The notes: generated by a model not told the origin, from the letters alone. Counted from the first letter of the stretch, positions 35,321 to 43,785 are shown. The stretch is DNA of 64,000 nt from Paenibacillus sp. E222 (GCF_013401555.1 NZ_CP058552.1:4216001-4280000); one strand, 5' to 3'. Numbers and translations: made by a program.

Positions 35321-36427
35321 CTACATCCCATCATCTGTGCGACGTTCAATGGCTTCAGACATCGTTTTATCCGTGAGGTGCGCGTAAATTTCGGTTGTTT
35401 CCGTAGAAGCGTGTCCAAGCTGTTCCTTCGTTTTATAGATATCATTTTGCAAATAATAGTCTGTGGCAAAAGAATGGCGCAATTTATGAACAGTCAGATA
35501 CGGCTTGCCGAATTGTTTGGCGTACTTCATGATCATAGCCTGTATGGCCCGTTTGGTCATCCGACTTCCTTCTGAATCTCCATTGCGAAGAGCGATAAAC
35601 AGCCCTTTTTCCCGTTTGGGTGTACGGTAACGTGATTGGCGCAGATTGATATAAGTTGCGAGTTCATCCTTGGCTTGTTCTCTAAAATACACGGGCGTCT
35701 TAAACGTCTCATCATTATTACCTTTGCGATATACATACAGCAGCTTATTGTTGAGATCCAGATCATCCACGTTCAGGTTCACCACTTCAGATACACGCAA
35801 ACCCGAATTCAGAATGAGACTGGCGATACAGGCATCTCGTTCTTTGTTTAGCTCATGTGAGTAAATTGCCTGTTTGTTCTTTTCCATATCTACGGCATAT
35901 CCTTCAAGGATGTATCCGATAAATTCCAGTAACTCTTCTTCCTCCAGAAGTTTACCCTTTAGTTTGGCTGCTGTATCTTTGGGTTTATGGGTGCGTTTGA
36001 TCTCAATCTTCGCCATAATGTTTCGTTTCAGCAGGGGGTAGAAATCTTCATCTTCTGCAATCTGACTCAAATAATGAAAGAGCGAACGAAGGGAAGAAAG
36101 CTTGCGGGATACCGTGATTCTGGAGTTGGCTCCTTCACGCTTGGTGGCCAGAAATAATCGATAAGATGTTACTGATTCCATTCGAAGGACTTCCAGCTCA
36201 GTCAATGTAACTTCCTTATTGGAGCTTGCCTCGGATAATCCTTCCGCACGCAACCAGCCAAAGAAAGCTTCGTAATCCCTTAAATATTCAAGCAGCGTAG
36301 AAGGAGATAAGTCGGGTAATTTATAGTCAATGAATTGCTGAACGAACCACGGCATGGAAGGCAGTTTGTCATCCAGCTTGCGTCGGTCGATCTCTTTTTG
36401 CACATTGGTCAAGTTCGGCACCCCCAT
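35321..36427 (-). CDS. xerS: Tyrosine recombinase, XerS-like
   Basis: 368 residues, longer than XerC/XerD and with the architecture of the single-protein XerS recombinases of streptococci and some bacilli. The N-terminal SAM-like domain contains MPWFVQQFIDYKL and TLLEYLRDYEAFFGWL. Catalytic residues are in order: Arg in SGLRVSE, Lys in YRKGN, HKLRH, GHAS and the nucleophile Tyr near 348 in EIYAHLTD. XerS resolves chromosome dimers alone at difSL, though a mobile-element integrase is not excluded. The ATG at 36427 has no visible ribosome binding site. An inverted repeat lies just upstream of the start. Confidence 0.85.
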   Translation of the reverse strand: MGVPNLTNVQKEIDRRKLDDKLPSMPWFVQQFIDYKLPDLSPSTLLEYLRDYEAFFGWLRAEGLSEASSNKEVTLTELEVLRMESVTSYRLFLATKREGANSRITVSRKLSSLRSLFHYLSQIAEDEDFYPLLKRNIMAKIEIKRTHKPKDTAAKLKGKLLEEEELLEFIGYILEGYAVDMEKNKQAIYSHELNKERDACIASLILNSGLRVSEVVNLNVDDLDLNNKLLYVYRKGNNDETFKTPVYFREQAKDELATYINLRQSRYRTPKREKGLFIALRNGDSEGSRMTKRAIQAMIMKYAKQFGKPYLTVHKLRHSFATDYYLQNDIYKTKEQLGHASTETTEIYAHLTDKTMSEAIERRTDDGM

Positions 36428-36440
36428 GTTAAAATAATTT

Positions 36441-36475
36441 CTAAAATATGCTATATCCTAGTTTACCATATTTAG
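36441..36475. repeat. Inverted repeat next to xerS start (possible recombinase site)
   Basis: CTAAAATATG (36441-36450) and CATATTTAG (36467-36475) are inverted copies with one extra base, 16 bases apart, 14 bases outside the xerS start codon. In streptococci the difSL site lies beside xerS. The arms do not match dif closely, so an operator is equally possible. Confidence 0.35.
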
Positions 36476-36586
36476 ATCGTCACAGCCTGATCACGGAACC
36501 GGAATAATCCAATTCATGCTTCCTTGCCCTTGGCGGTGTAAAGCTTTAAAGTATGAGTTATAAGTAGAGCAGAGGAGGTGAACCGG

Positions 36587-37075
36587 ATGAATATAAAAAT
36601 AGAGCTGGTTCCCCGGGAACGCAGTCAGGTGATTCGGCACTTAATGCAATTTTATCTGTATGATTTTACTAAATATTTGAATATTGATGTGGATAGTAAC
36701 GGTATTTTCCCGGAGTATCCCGGATTGGACGCTTTTTGGTCAGAGGAAGACCGCAAGTTTCCTTTTTTGATTACAAGTGATGAGGCACCAGCAGGGTTTG
36801 CATTAGTAGAGCGTTGTGAACCTGGCAGCAAAGATAATGACTACTACTTGACCGAGTTTTTTGTAATGCAGAAATACCGGCGTAGTGGAGTGGGTACCCG
36901 GGCCGCTTATGAGCTGTTTGAACGTTTTCCTGGAAGGTGGAAAGTAACCCAGGTGCGGAACAATGTCATTGCTCAGGCATTCTGGCGAAAAATCATTGGA
37001 GAATACACGGGAGGCCGCTTTCGTGAGAAATTTCATCCTGAACTGGGGAACCCGAGTCAGTTCTTCGTAACCTGA
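36587..37075 (+). CDS. GNAT-family N-acetyltransferase
   Basis: 162 residues. The acetyl-CoA-binding motif A is seen in YLTEFFVMQKYRRSGVGTRAAYELF (the RxxGxG loop), with the beta-bulge strand before it and NNVIAQAFWRKI as the usual motif B. Substrate unknown. I start at the ATG at 36587 behind AGGAGGTG; the in-frame GTG at 36578 lies inside that site. Alone between xerS and the aldo/keto reductase. Confidence 0.87.
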   Translation: MNIKIELVPRERSQVIRHLMQFYLYDFTKYLNIDVDSNGIFPEYPGLDAFWSEEDRKFPFLITSDEAPAGFALVERCEPGSKDNDYYLTEFFVMQKYRRSGVGTRAAYELFERFPGRWKVTQVRNNVIAQAFWRKIIGEYTGGRFREKFHPELGNPSQFFVT

Positions 37076-37226
37076 TTTAACGGATGTACCGAGTTGGAGG
37101 AAATAAAGTAGGACAACAAGTGGGTGTAATACCCAACATAAGGGTAATACATACCGAAAACTATTTTGTACTATATGAACTTTCATTATCTGTAACCAAA
37201 TTCACAAGGCTTGGAGGAAATGATCC

Positions 37227-38120
37227 ATGGAACTGCGTAATTACGGAAACACTGGCATGAAAGTAAGTACACTTGGGTTTGGTGGAGCGGAGATCGGAAA
37301 GGACGTATCCAAAGCAGATGTAGAAATATTGCTAAACAGTGCGTTGGATGCAGGGTTAAACGTCATTGACACGGCTGAATGTTATGGGGATAGTGAAGAG
37401 TTAATTGGAGATGTGCTATCACATCGCAGAGATGATTATTATTTGTTTACCAAATGTGGACATGCCGCCGGGATCGATGGCCCGGATTGGGACGCCAAAG
37501 TACTAGAGCAAACGATTGACCGTAGCCTTAGAAGACTAAAAACGGAATACGTGGATGTCATCCACCTTCATAGTTGCTCTGAAGAAGTACTTCGGCAAGG
37601 AGCGGTTATAGAAGTGCTGCAGCGAGCCAAGGAAGCTGGGAAAACAAGGTTTATTGGATATAGCGGCGATACAACGGATGCCCTTTATGCCATTCAGACA
37701 GGTGTGTTCGACAGCTTGGAAACCTCGCTGAACATTGCAGATCAGGAAGCTATCGAACTGACGTTGCCTGAGGCAAGAAAGAGAAATATGGGTGTTATCG
37801 CCAAACGTCCCATTGCCAATGCGGCATGGACGTATGACTCGCTTTCAGAAGAAGCGTATCCCTATGTATACTGGAAACGCTTAACTGAACTTGGTTATGG
37901 TTTTCTGGGTGAAGATGCACAAACAGCCGTTGAAACGGCTTTACGTTTTACGCTCAGTACAAAAGGGGTAGACACGGCAATTGTGGGTACAGCTAAACCT
38001 AACCGTTGGCAGCAAAATGCGGATCTCGTCGCCAAAGGAGCTCTGAGTAAGGAGTTATATGACGAGATTAGAGAACGTTGGAAAGAAATAGCGGGAGCTG
38101 ACTGGATTGGACGAACTTGA
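37227..38120 (+). CDS. Aldo/keto reductase
   Basis: 297 residues, NADPH-dependent TIM-barrel oxidoreductase. The catalytic tetrad is readable: Asp in VIDTAECYGDSEE with Tyr shortly after, Lys in LFTKCGHA, and His in DVIHLHS. The C-terminal cofactor-binding segment is DTAIVGTAKPNRWQQN. The physiological carbonyl substrate is unknown. Start ATG behind GGAGG. A terminator follows. Confidence 0.92.
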   Translation: MELRNYGNTGMKVSTLGFGGAEIGKDVSKADVEILLNSALDAGLNVIDTAECYGDSEELIGDVLSHRRDDYYLFTKCGHAAGIDGPDWDAKVLEQTIDRSLRRLKTEYVDVIHLHSCSEEVLRQGAVIEVLQRAKEAGKTRFIGYSGDTTDALYAIQTGVFDSLETSLNIADQEAIELTLPEARKRNMGVIAKRPIANAAWTYDSLSEEAYPYVYWKRLTELGYGFLGEDAQTAVETALRFTLSTKGVDTAIVGTAKPNRWQQNADLVAKGALSKELYDEIRERWKEIAGADWIGRT

Positions 38121-38153
38121 TTCTATCAGCTATAAAAATAGCATGATAATTAC

Positions 38154-38180
38154 AAAGTCGCCTTAAAGGCGGCTTTTTTT
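38154..38180 (+). terminator. Terminator after the aldo/keto reductase
   Basis: AAAGTCGCC pairs with GGCGGCTTT (one G-U pair), loop TTAAA, followed by a run of T. Confidence 0.9.
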
Positions 38181-38200
38181 ATTGGCAACAACCTTATATT

Positions 38201-38225
38201 TTCACTATATGAAAAATTCACAATA
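38201..38225 (+). repeat. Direct repeat, copy 1
   Basis: TATATGAAAAATTCACAATA at 38206-38225 recurs exactly at 38366-38385; five more bases to the left match in four positions. The copies start exactly 160 bases apart. Confidence 0.8.
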
Positions 38226-38360
38226 ACAAAAGCGTACTTGCTATGTCCACAGGGAGGGGGTGCTTCCGCCAGATTTTTACCCAAGAATTAAGGGAGAATT
38301 TAAACGTATAGCTACAAATGTTAACTCACGGCAGCTTGCCTTCGCACACTATATTATTAT

Positions 38361-38385
38361 TTCAATATATGAAAAATTCACAATA
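38361..38385 (+). repeat. Direct repeat, copy 2
   Basis: Second copy of the 25-base repeat described at 38201, with one mismatch. Confidence 0.8.
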
Positions 38386-38573
38386 GTAAGATTAATTTAC
38401 GCTCCCCAGTTCATACCTGCATCCCTACTACACCATCCCACCAACTCGTTATAACGAACTGCCTTATCCTCGGCTTCATGTCAACACTGATTTGGAATTA
38501 ATAGTGCAAGATTTAGAGGTTAAATGAGATGGCCGAAATAAAATGTAAAACCAATCTACGGATAAGCAGAAAG

Positions 38574-38612
38574 AAATCCCTATGCGGGGCTGTGCGCCCC
38601 GCGTAGGGATTT
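38574..38612 (-). terminator. Terminator of the APH-family gene
   Basis: Stem of 17 pairs (38574-38590 with 38596-38612, one G-U) containing GCGGGGC/GCCCCGC, at the 3' side of the minus-strand gene. Confidence 0.88.
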
Positions 38613-38627
38613 GGTAGGGTCATATGC

Positions 38628-39506
38628 TTAGAGCGATGTATAGTCACGAATAATGAAATCTATGACACGCTTTCCCCAATTCGAGGTTTCCGATCCTTGT
38701 TCATTCCAATCGTAGGAGATGAGTGCTTTCCACAAAGCCCAACCACGGGCACGATCAACCGTATCTTGGTCAACATTCATGCAGTTTAAGAATATATTAC
38801 GACTTACATCATCAAAAAAGTTCCATGCCATTACAAGATCACTTGAAGGATCGCCCACGCCCATAGTTCCAAAATCAATGACTCCGCATAGTCGTCCATC
38901 TTGCACGAGCAGATTGCCTACTGCAACATCACCATGGAGCCATAACGGGGACGCCTGATAATTCGTTGCCAGCGCAAGCTCCCATATTTCAGTGATGAGC
39001 TTTGAATCGTATTGGCCGGATACCTTTTCAATGACGGTCCTTGTATCTGTATCGTAGACCGATAAGTTTCCGCCGCGATGAAAATTTTGAATGCCTGCGG
39101 GTATACCGTAACTAGCATCAATGGCTTGGAGTTCCCTTAGAAATGTAGCGAGGTCTTCGGCAAATACGCTGAGATCGAGTACGTTAGTATGCGAGACGGT
39201 CTCGCCTGCGATCCATTGGTTGATTGACCAGGGAAGGGGATATTCGTCCGAGGGCTCACCTTTGGCAATGGGAGCTGGAATGGGCAAGGACAGTTGAGGT
39301 TGGAAAACTGGAAGCCACTTCAGTTCTTTTTCTACAGCAGAGGCGTAACGTTCGTGACTCGGTAAACGAATCGTCATTTCGTCTCCCAATCGATAGGTGC
39401 GGTTATCGTGCCCGCTTTTTTCTACAGGTGTTATCGTTAAACCCTTCCACTTCGGAAATTGACTATCGACTAATTGACGAACCAGTTCATTCGTAATTTC
39501 AATCAT
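38628..39506 (-). CDS. APH-family phosphotransferase (aminoglycoside phosphotransferase fold)
   Basis: 292 residues of the protein-kinase-like APH family. The Brenner motif is LWLHGDVAVGNLLV (catalytic Asp and Asn) and the metal motif GVIDFGTMGVGDPSSDL. The N-lobe (about 1-100) ends at WSINQWIAGETV. Many chromosomal members phosphorylate antibiotics, homoserine or other small alcohols; the substrate is not readable. ATG start behind GAGGCGAG. It is divergent from the ACP/ATP-grasp cluster whose promoter lies about 200 bases away, so a self-protection role against the cluster product is possible but unproven. Confidence 0.85.
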   Translation of the reverse strand: MIEITNELVRQLVDSQFPKWKGLTITPVEKSGHDNRTYRLGDEMTIRLPSHERYASAVEKELKWLPVFQPQLSLPIPAPIAKGEPSDEYPLPWSINQWIAGETVSHTNVLDLSVFAEDLATFLRELQAIDASYGIPAGIQNFHRGGNLSVYDTDTRTVIEKVSGQYDSKLITEIWELALATNYQASPLWLHGDVAVGNLLVQDGRLCGVIDFGTMGVGDPSSDLVMAWNFFDDVSRNIFLNCMNVDQDTVDRARGWALWKALISYDWNEQGSETSNWGKRVIDFIIRDYTSL

Positions 39507-39633
39507 GTTCTCGCCTCATTTTCTATTAAATGGGTGGCTTTAAACGCTAGTACATAAATTTTAACAATTTGTCTTGATCTTATCAAAGGGAGAAAATCGT
39601 CCAAAACAAAATGAGGAAGTTCGACCCTGTGAG

Positions 39634-39655
39634 GCCGCTAAAATAGCGGTTTTTT
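39634..39655 (+). terminator. Orphan terminator-like hairpin
   Basis: CCGCTA (39635-39640), loop AAA, TAGCGG (39644-39649) and six T. No plus-strand gene ends before it; it may insulate the cluster promoter from transcription antisense to the APH gene. Confidence 0.6.
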
Positions 39656-39704
39656 AGTGGCTAGAAGCCTTGTTGGTGAGGGCGAAATCACAGGTTTTTA
39701 TCCC

Positions 39705-39733
39705 TTGACATAAAATGTCATTATAAAGATAAT
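39705..39733 (+). promoter_or_regulatory. Promoter with palindromic operator for the ACP/ATP-grasp cluster
   Basis: TTGACA (39705-39710), a 17-base spacer and GATAAT (39728-39733) make a near-consensus sigma-A promoter. TGACAT-AAA-ATGTCA (39706-39720) is a perfect inverted repeat covering the -35 hexamer and part of the spacer, the position expected for a repressor. No regulator gene lies in the cluster. Confidence 0.8.
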
Positions 39734-39855
39734 AATTGTAACTTTGGAAGAGGGAGGAGAAATCAACACCAAGCTCAGGTTTGATTTGAATGGTATGTAA
39801 GCGTAATAATTTCGGTTGTACCCTCACACAATGATCACTTTAAAGGAGTGTAGTC

Positions 39856-40131
39856 ATGTACGATAAAATCGTAGATATTTTGTGCGCTATCAAAGAAGAC
39901 CAACCGGAACTACGCCAATCCCTGTCCCCAGCAACGGATCTGAATAACGATATTGGTCTCGATTCTCTGCAAATGATCCAGTTTATGCTCAAAGTCGAGG
40001 ATCAATTGAACGTAATTATTGACTATGACGAATTCGATTATGAACATCTTCAGTCGATCGACACATTTATAACCTTTCTGAAAAGCTGCCAGTCGCAAGA
40101 GCAATTATTGTACGAAGATGTCCAGAATTGA
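39856..40131 (+). CDS. Acyl carrier protein
   Basis: 91 residues with the phosphopantetheine attachment motif DIGLDSLQMI (Ser37), an acidic four-helix carrier-protein pattern and a short variable tail. The sequence differs from a housekeeping fatty-acid AcpP, and no fab genes are near. It heads a biosynthetic operon and overlaps the ATP-grasp gene by 14 bases, so that ligase probably loads it. I infer that an amino acid is tethered to it as in butirosin (BtrI). The ATG lies behind AAAGGAG and about 120 bases from the promoter -10. Confidence 0.88.
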   Translation: MYDKIVDILCAIKEDQPELRQSLSPATDLNNDIGLDSLQMIQFMLKVEDQLNVIIDYDEFDYEHLQSIDTFITFLKSCQSQEQLLYEDVQN

Positions 40132-41509
40132 GGCCGCGGTGATTCCAAGAATTGTTATGGGCACGTTTGACCCTGAAACGCGATGGAGGGATCCGGACTT
40201 AGCCAAGTTACCTGCTATGCCTGACAAGGACAGGGAATCCATTGTCTTATGTATGGACGAGCTGTTGTTTCCATTTTGCGGGCCAGACGATATCCTCTAC
40301 ACCCGCTGCAAAATCGATCAAAAGCTGTACGAATATCTAAACGGGTTAGGTTTTTCCTTTCGCAGCCGTTATCACTTTGATTTGAACGATGAGAAGAGGA
40401 CCCTGCCCGAACCGGACATTTTCAAGCAGTGCATGTTCAGTCTTGCTTCAGACAATCAACAGCGTGAAGAGATCTTGACCCACAACGAAAAACAGCTCTC
40501 TCCTTATGCCATTACGGCTGATACGGAGGAGTACCTGCGTGCCGAAGGATCGTTGGGTTCTTTGCCCGACCTTGAGACGGTTAAACGTGTAAATTCCAAA
40601 TTCTACTCTAACCGACTGGTGAACAGAATCGGAGAGAAGTGTTATGGCACGGAAGTGAACAGTGTAGTAGAAGTGCAGGCTGTCGGAAATACGCTGCTGA
40701 AGCGAGGGGCGTATTTGCTGAAAGATCCATTCGGTGTTTCCGGCAAGGGCAATATGCTCATTGAAAATGAAGCCATGCAGCGAAGGATAGCAGAGCATCT
40801 GGACAAGCAGGAGAGAAGAGGATTGCGCTCGCAATTCCTGCTGGAACCACTGCTGAGAAAAGAGATTGATTTCAGCTCACACTGGTTCATTCGTAAGAGC
40901 GGGGAGAGAGATTTCATTTCCGTTCAGCGAATGATAAATCAGCAGCAGAATTACGGCGGTTCTATTAGAGCAGATGAGACTTTGCTTCTTCTGCTGGAGA
41001 GCGCGGGTTATTTTGATACGATGGAAAAGGCACTTCGGGTATTATTCGAGGATGGATACCATGGCTTCGTGTGCTTCGACTCCATGATTCTGGAGGATGG
41101 CGATATCGTACCCATTGTTGAGATTAACGCCCGCAAGTCCATGGGTCTTATTAATGCTTATCTCGATAAAGGCTGGAAAACGTACGGCCATAGCGGCCTT
41201 CTTACCTTCCTCTCTCTCGGTCTACCTGAAGGCTTCACGTTCGGAAAGTTGCTCGACGCCTTGCATGTATCCGGTCTTCTATTCAAAGGGCAAGGTGAGT
41301 ACGGAATTATGCCTATTTCATCTAACACCGTAATGGTGAATGATATTCTGACCTCACGGCGTATAGCCGAGGGAATCCAGAGTCATCGTGGTATGCCGAA
41401 GGGACGATTGTATATCTCGGTGGTGGGCCGTGATGACGAACATCGCAATGAACTGATCGTAAGTCTGAGACAGGTACTCGCTGACTTGTCTATTAAAGTG
41501 TACAACTAA
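40118..41509 (+). CDS. ATP-grasp ligase (BtrJ-like role inferred)
   Basis: 463 residues. The ATP-grasp fold is seen in LLKDPFGVSGKGNMLI (about 200-215, ATP-binding Lys and Gly loop), an acidic segment QFLLEPLLRKEIDFS and the metal-binding VPIVEINARKSMGL (332-343). The N-terminal 150 residues look like the pre-ATP-grasp domain of peptide or amino-acid ligases. Enzymes of this fold join a carboxylate, as acyl phosphate, to an amine or thiol. Its overlap with the ACP gene suggests loading of an amino acid onto the carrier, the reaction of BtrJ in butirosin synthesis, or ligation of one from it. I cannot determine the substrate. Confidence 0.75.
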   Translation: MSRIEAAVIPRIVMGTFDPETRWRDPDLAKLPAMPDKDRESIVLCMDELLFPFCGPDDILYTRCKIDQKLYEYLNGLGFSFRSRYHFDLNDEKRTLPEPDIFKQCMFSLASDNQQREEILTHNEKQLSPYAITADTEEYLRAEGSLGSLPDLETVKRVNSKFYSNRLVNRIGEKCYGTEVNSVVEVQAVGNTLLKRGAYLLKDPFGVSGKGNMLIENEAMQRRIAEHLDKQERRGLRSQFLLEPLLRKEIDFSSHWFIRKSGERDFISVQRMINQQQNYGGSIRADETLLLLLESAGYFDTMEKALRVLFEDGYHGFVCFDSMILEDGDIVPIVEINARKSMGLINAYLDKGWKTYGHSGLLTFLSLGLPEGFTFGKLLDALHVSGLLFKGQGEYGIMPISSNTVMVNDILTSRRIAEGIQSHRGMPKGRLYISVVGRDDEHRNELIVSLRQVLADLSIKVYN

Positions 41510-41531
41510 TTCTGGAATGCGGAGGCTGCGC

Positions 41532-42638
41532 ATGAATTCATCTTCGGTTACCCTGCTTGCGTCGGGCAATTCGCTTGGTGCATACATTCCGGCTATGCAT
41601 CTGAACACTTACCTGCAAGATAGAGGTGTTCGAACGGACGTTTACGTTCTGGAGAACCTGTATCATGAAGGAATCAGAGGCAAGATTAATTCCACCAAAA
41701 AAGCATTTCATGCCGATTTCTCTGTTGCCCTTATGGGGCATAAACTGGCCAAGCCTGTAGACTCTTCCCTGAACGAAGCGGAAGTCCAGTTGCTGTTGGA
41801 TGGATGGATACGTGATGGGGTATCTCATTTTGCTGTGTTTACCGGTTTTTGGCTCCCGGTCCTGGAGAGGTACAAAGCCATTGCACCTTCGTCTCTGGAT
41901 ATTCAACTGATTCGTTTGGATGTGTGCGATACGCCCTCGTTTAAAGTACACAGGTCCTTGTATCCGGACTACGATAATGTCTGGCTTTACGAGCCTTCAA
42001 GGTTGTATCCAGATTATTATATTGCCTCCAATGAAAAGGAAGTCCTGCCTTATGCACAGCGAGACGGACGCATTCTGGTCCATGGCGGCGGCTGGGGCAT
42101 AGGAACGTACGCGTCAACGATTGCAGAGCTTCGTCAATGTAATTACTTGCTGGATGTGATCGTCTATGATCCTTCCGAGGTCGAGGAAGACGATGGTAGC
42201 ACACGTTACTTCGGAACTGAGGCTTCATGGAACCCGTGGAGTCGGGATGCCCAAGGGCGGCATTCGTTTCCGCCAATGAACCAATATGTACGTGAAGATG
42301 GCATTCTTCGGGCAATTCCGCTCCGTGATTACTCTGCTTACACGCATCTGATGCGCAATTGTGCTGCCATTATCAGCAAGCCAGGAGGAGCGACGCTTAA
42401 CGATTCGTTGTCCTGCGGAATACCTTTTGTCATGTTAGAGCCGTTTGGCGACCATGAGCTTCAGAATTCAAACTATTGGGAATCCTGTGGTTTCGGTATT
42501 CGATTCGCGGAATGGAAAGCCCTGGATTACTCGGAACAACATCTCGAAGAAATGTACGGACATTTGCTGGAGCAGCGATCAAAAATCAATCATTTGGGGA
42601 GGAAAACGCATGCAGCCGAAAACAGCAGTTACGTTTGA
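41532..42638 (+). CDS. GT-B-type glycosyltransferase-like protein
   Basis: 368 residues starting at the ATG at 41532, six bases after GCGGAGG; an in-frame ATG at 41517 precedes that site. The N-terminus LLASGNSLGAYIPAMHLNTYL resembles the first Rossmann loop of UGT/MurG enzymes. The C-terminal segment SKPGGATLNDSLSCGIPFVM (about 283-302) followed by FGDHELQNSNYW resembles their nucleotide-sugar-binding motif. It probably transfers a sugar, though the middle part is unfamiliar. It shares 29 bases with the radical SAM gene, indicating coupled translation. Confidence 0.65.
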   Translation: MNSSSVTLLASGNSLGAYIPAMHLNTYLQDRGVRTDVYVLENLYHEGIRGKINSTKKAFHADFSVALMGHKLAKPVDSSLNEAEVQLLLDGWIRDGVSHFAVFTGFWLPVLERYKAIAPSSLDIQLIRLDVCDTPSFKVHRSLYPDYDNVWLYEPSRLYPDYYIASNEKEVLPYAQRDGRILVHGGGWGIGTYASTIAELRQCNYLLDVIVYDPSEVEEDDGSTRYFGTEASWNPWSRDAQGRHSFPPMNQYVREDGILRAIPLRDYSAYTHLMRNCAAIISKPGGATLNDSLSCGIPFVMLEPFGDHELQNSNYWESCGFGIRFAEWKALDYSEQHLEEMYGHLLEQRSKINHLGRKTHAAENSSYV

Positions 42639-43785
42639 TAAGCTGACATTCCAAAATATGAAAAGAACCCTCGTTCCGCTCGCCGAAACGGGAAGGAAAC
42701 GCCGGGAGGACCCGACATATGCCGCACCCGTGCCTTATGAGATCGGAATCAAGCTTAATAACGGCTGTAACCTTCGCTGCAAACATTGCTTTGAATGGAA
42801 TCCAGATGGCTTCCATCACGGCTTTGCCAGTGAAGTGAAAAGAGACGAAATCGAGATTCCCGTCGTGGAGAAACTGCTCGCCGAAACGAGAGAACGCAAA
42901 TCACGTGTGTTCCTGTGGGGCGGAGAACCGCTATTCTACTCCAAGTTCGATGAACTGGCAGAACTGCTGGCTAAGGAAGACCGGCATACAACCATTTGTA
43001 CAAACGCAATTCTCATTGAACAAAAGCTGGATTCCATTTTGAAAATGTCTAAGAATTTAGTCATGCTGGTCAGCCTGGAAGGATTCGAGAAGGAGAATGA
43101 CGCGATTCGGGGCAAAGGCACGTTCAAAAAAGTGATTCACGCCATACAGCTGCTGTTGGATCTGCAAAAGCAGGGCTTGTACAAAGGCAAAGTGTCCGTA
43201 GCTCTGACCGTAAATGACCAGATGGTTGATCAGTTGTATAGCTTGATGGAATTCTTTGAAGAGTTGGGTGTTGATTCCGTGTACTTCTGCTTCCCATGGT
43301 ACATCCCTTCCGATACGGCGGAAAAAATGGACACCTACTTTGATGCGCACTTTCCGCACCTGGCCTCCCGCTTTGCGAGCGACCACAAGAACAGCTGGCA
43401 CTCTTTCACGTTTCACATCTCACCGGATCGTTACGACACATTAATCGAGGAATTTAAACGAGTTAATTCACGAGTGTGGAATGTACGTATCCGCTATCAG
43501 CCTGCGCTGGAGCCCGAAGAGGTAGAAGATTTTATTCGGGGTAGCGAAAAGCCGGCCATGAATCGGACCAAGTGTTTTTCGATCTCCAATCGGATGGACG
43601 TGATGCCAGACGGTAAGGTCAATCCATGCAAATTTTTTCCGGAATTCAGTGTCGGTAATTTATATGAAGAAAGTGTGACCGATATTTTCCACGGTGAGGA
43701 TCTGCGAAAACAACGCGAGGTTCTGGCCTGCGGCCTGACACCGATTTGCTCCAAATGCGTGCTTTTGTATAACAACGGAGTTTAA
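42610..43785 (+). CDS. Radical SAM enzyme with SPASM-type C-terminus
   Basis: 391 residues from the ATG at 42610 (behind GGGGAGG); an open frame extends 55 codons further upstream without a site. The radical SAM cluster motif is CNLRCKHC (Cys53, 57 and 60), followed by FLWGGEPLFY, the GGE SAM-binding motif. The C-terminal region has CFSISNRMDVMPDGKVNPC (Cys322, Cys340) and CGLTPICSKC (Cys374, 380 and 383), typical of SPASM/twitch domains that bind auxiliary clusters. SPASM enzymes modify peptides or carrier-bound and sugar substrates. With no precursor peptide nearby, an ACP-bound amino acid or a glycoside is the likely substrate (inference). Confidence 0.9.
   Translation: MQPKTAVTFDKLTFQNMKRTLVPLAETGRKRREDPTYAAPVPYEIGIKLNNGCNLRCKHCFEWNPDGFHHGFASEVKRDEIEIPVVEKLLAETRERKSRVFLWGGEPLFYSKFDELAELLAKEDRHTTICTNAILIEQKLDSILKMSKNLVMLVSLEGFEKENDAIRGKGTFKKVIHAIQLLLDLQKQGLYKGKVSVALTVNDQMVDQLYSLMEFFEELGVDSVYFCFPWYIPSDTAEKMDTYFDAHFPHLASRFASDHKNSWHSFTFHISPDRYDTLIEEFKRVNSRVWNVRIRYQPALEPEEVEDFIRGSEKPAMNRTKCFSISNRMDVMPDGKVNPCKFFPEFSVGNLYEESVTDIFHGEDLRKQREVLACGLTPICSKCVLLYNNGV

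Larger units (their letters stand above)
38181..38573. other. Gene-free AT-rich spacer with a direct repeat
   Basis: About 390 bases between convergent genes. Apart from the 25-base direct repeat listed separately, I see no gene: the 64-codon frame at 38260-38454 has no usable ribosome binding site and no recognisable sequence. It may be a decayed insertion. Confidence 0.5.
39507..39855. other. Intergenic region upstream of the ACP cluster
   Basis: It holds a terminator-like hairpin (39634-39655), the cluster promoter with palindrome (39705-39733) and an orphan GGGAGGAG at 39752-39759 with no start codon in range. A 14-codon frame from the ATG at 39790 (MVCKRNNFGCTLTQ) has no ribosome binding site and is not called. 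Confidence 0.6.

Noticed and set aside
36436..36465. Canonical Firmicute dif site next to xerS
   Set aside because: The left arm matches dif partly but the right arm does not; only an unassigned inverted repeat is reported.
38260..38454. 64-codon frame in the spacer before the APH gene
   Set aside because: The G-rich stretch upstream touches the start codon, spacing is wrong and the peptide looks random.
42445..42609. 55-codon upstream extension of the radical SAM gene
   Set aside because: It lies inside the glycosyltransferase-like gene; the ATG at 42610 has a strong GGGGAGG site and gives a normal N-terminus.
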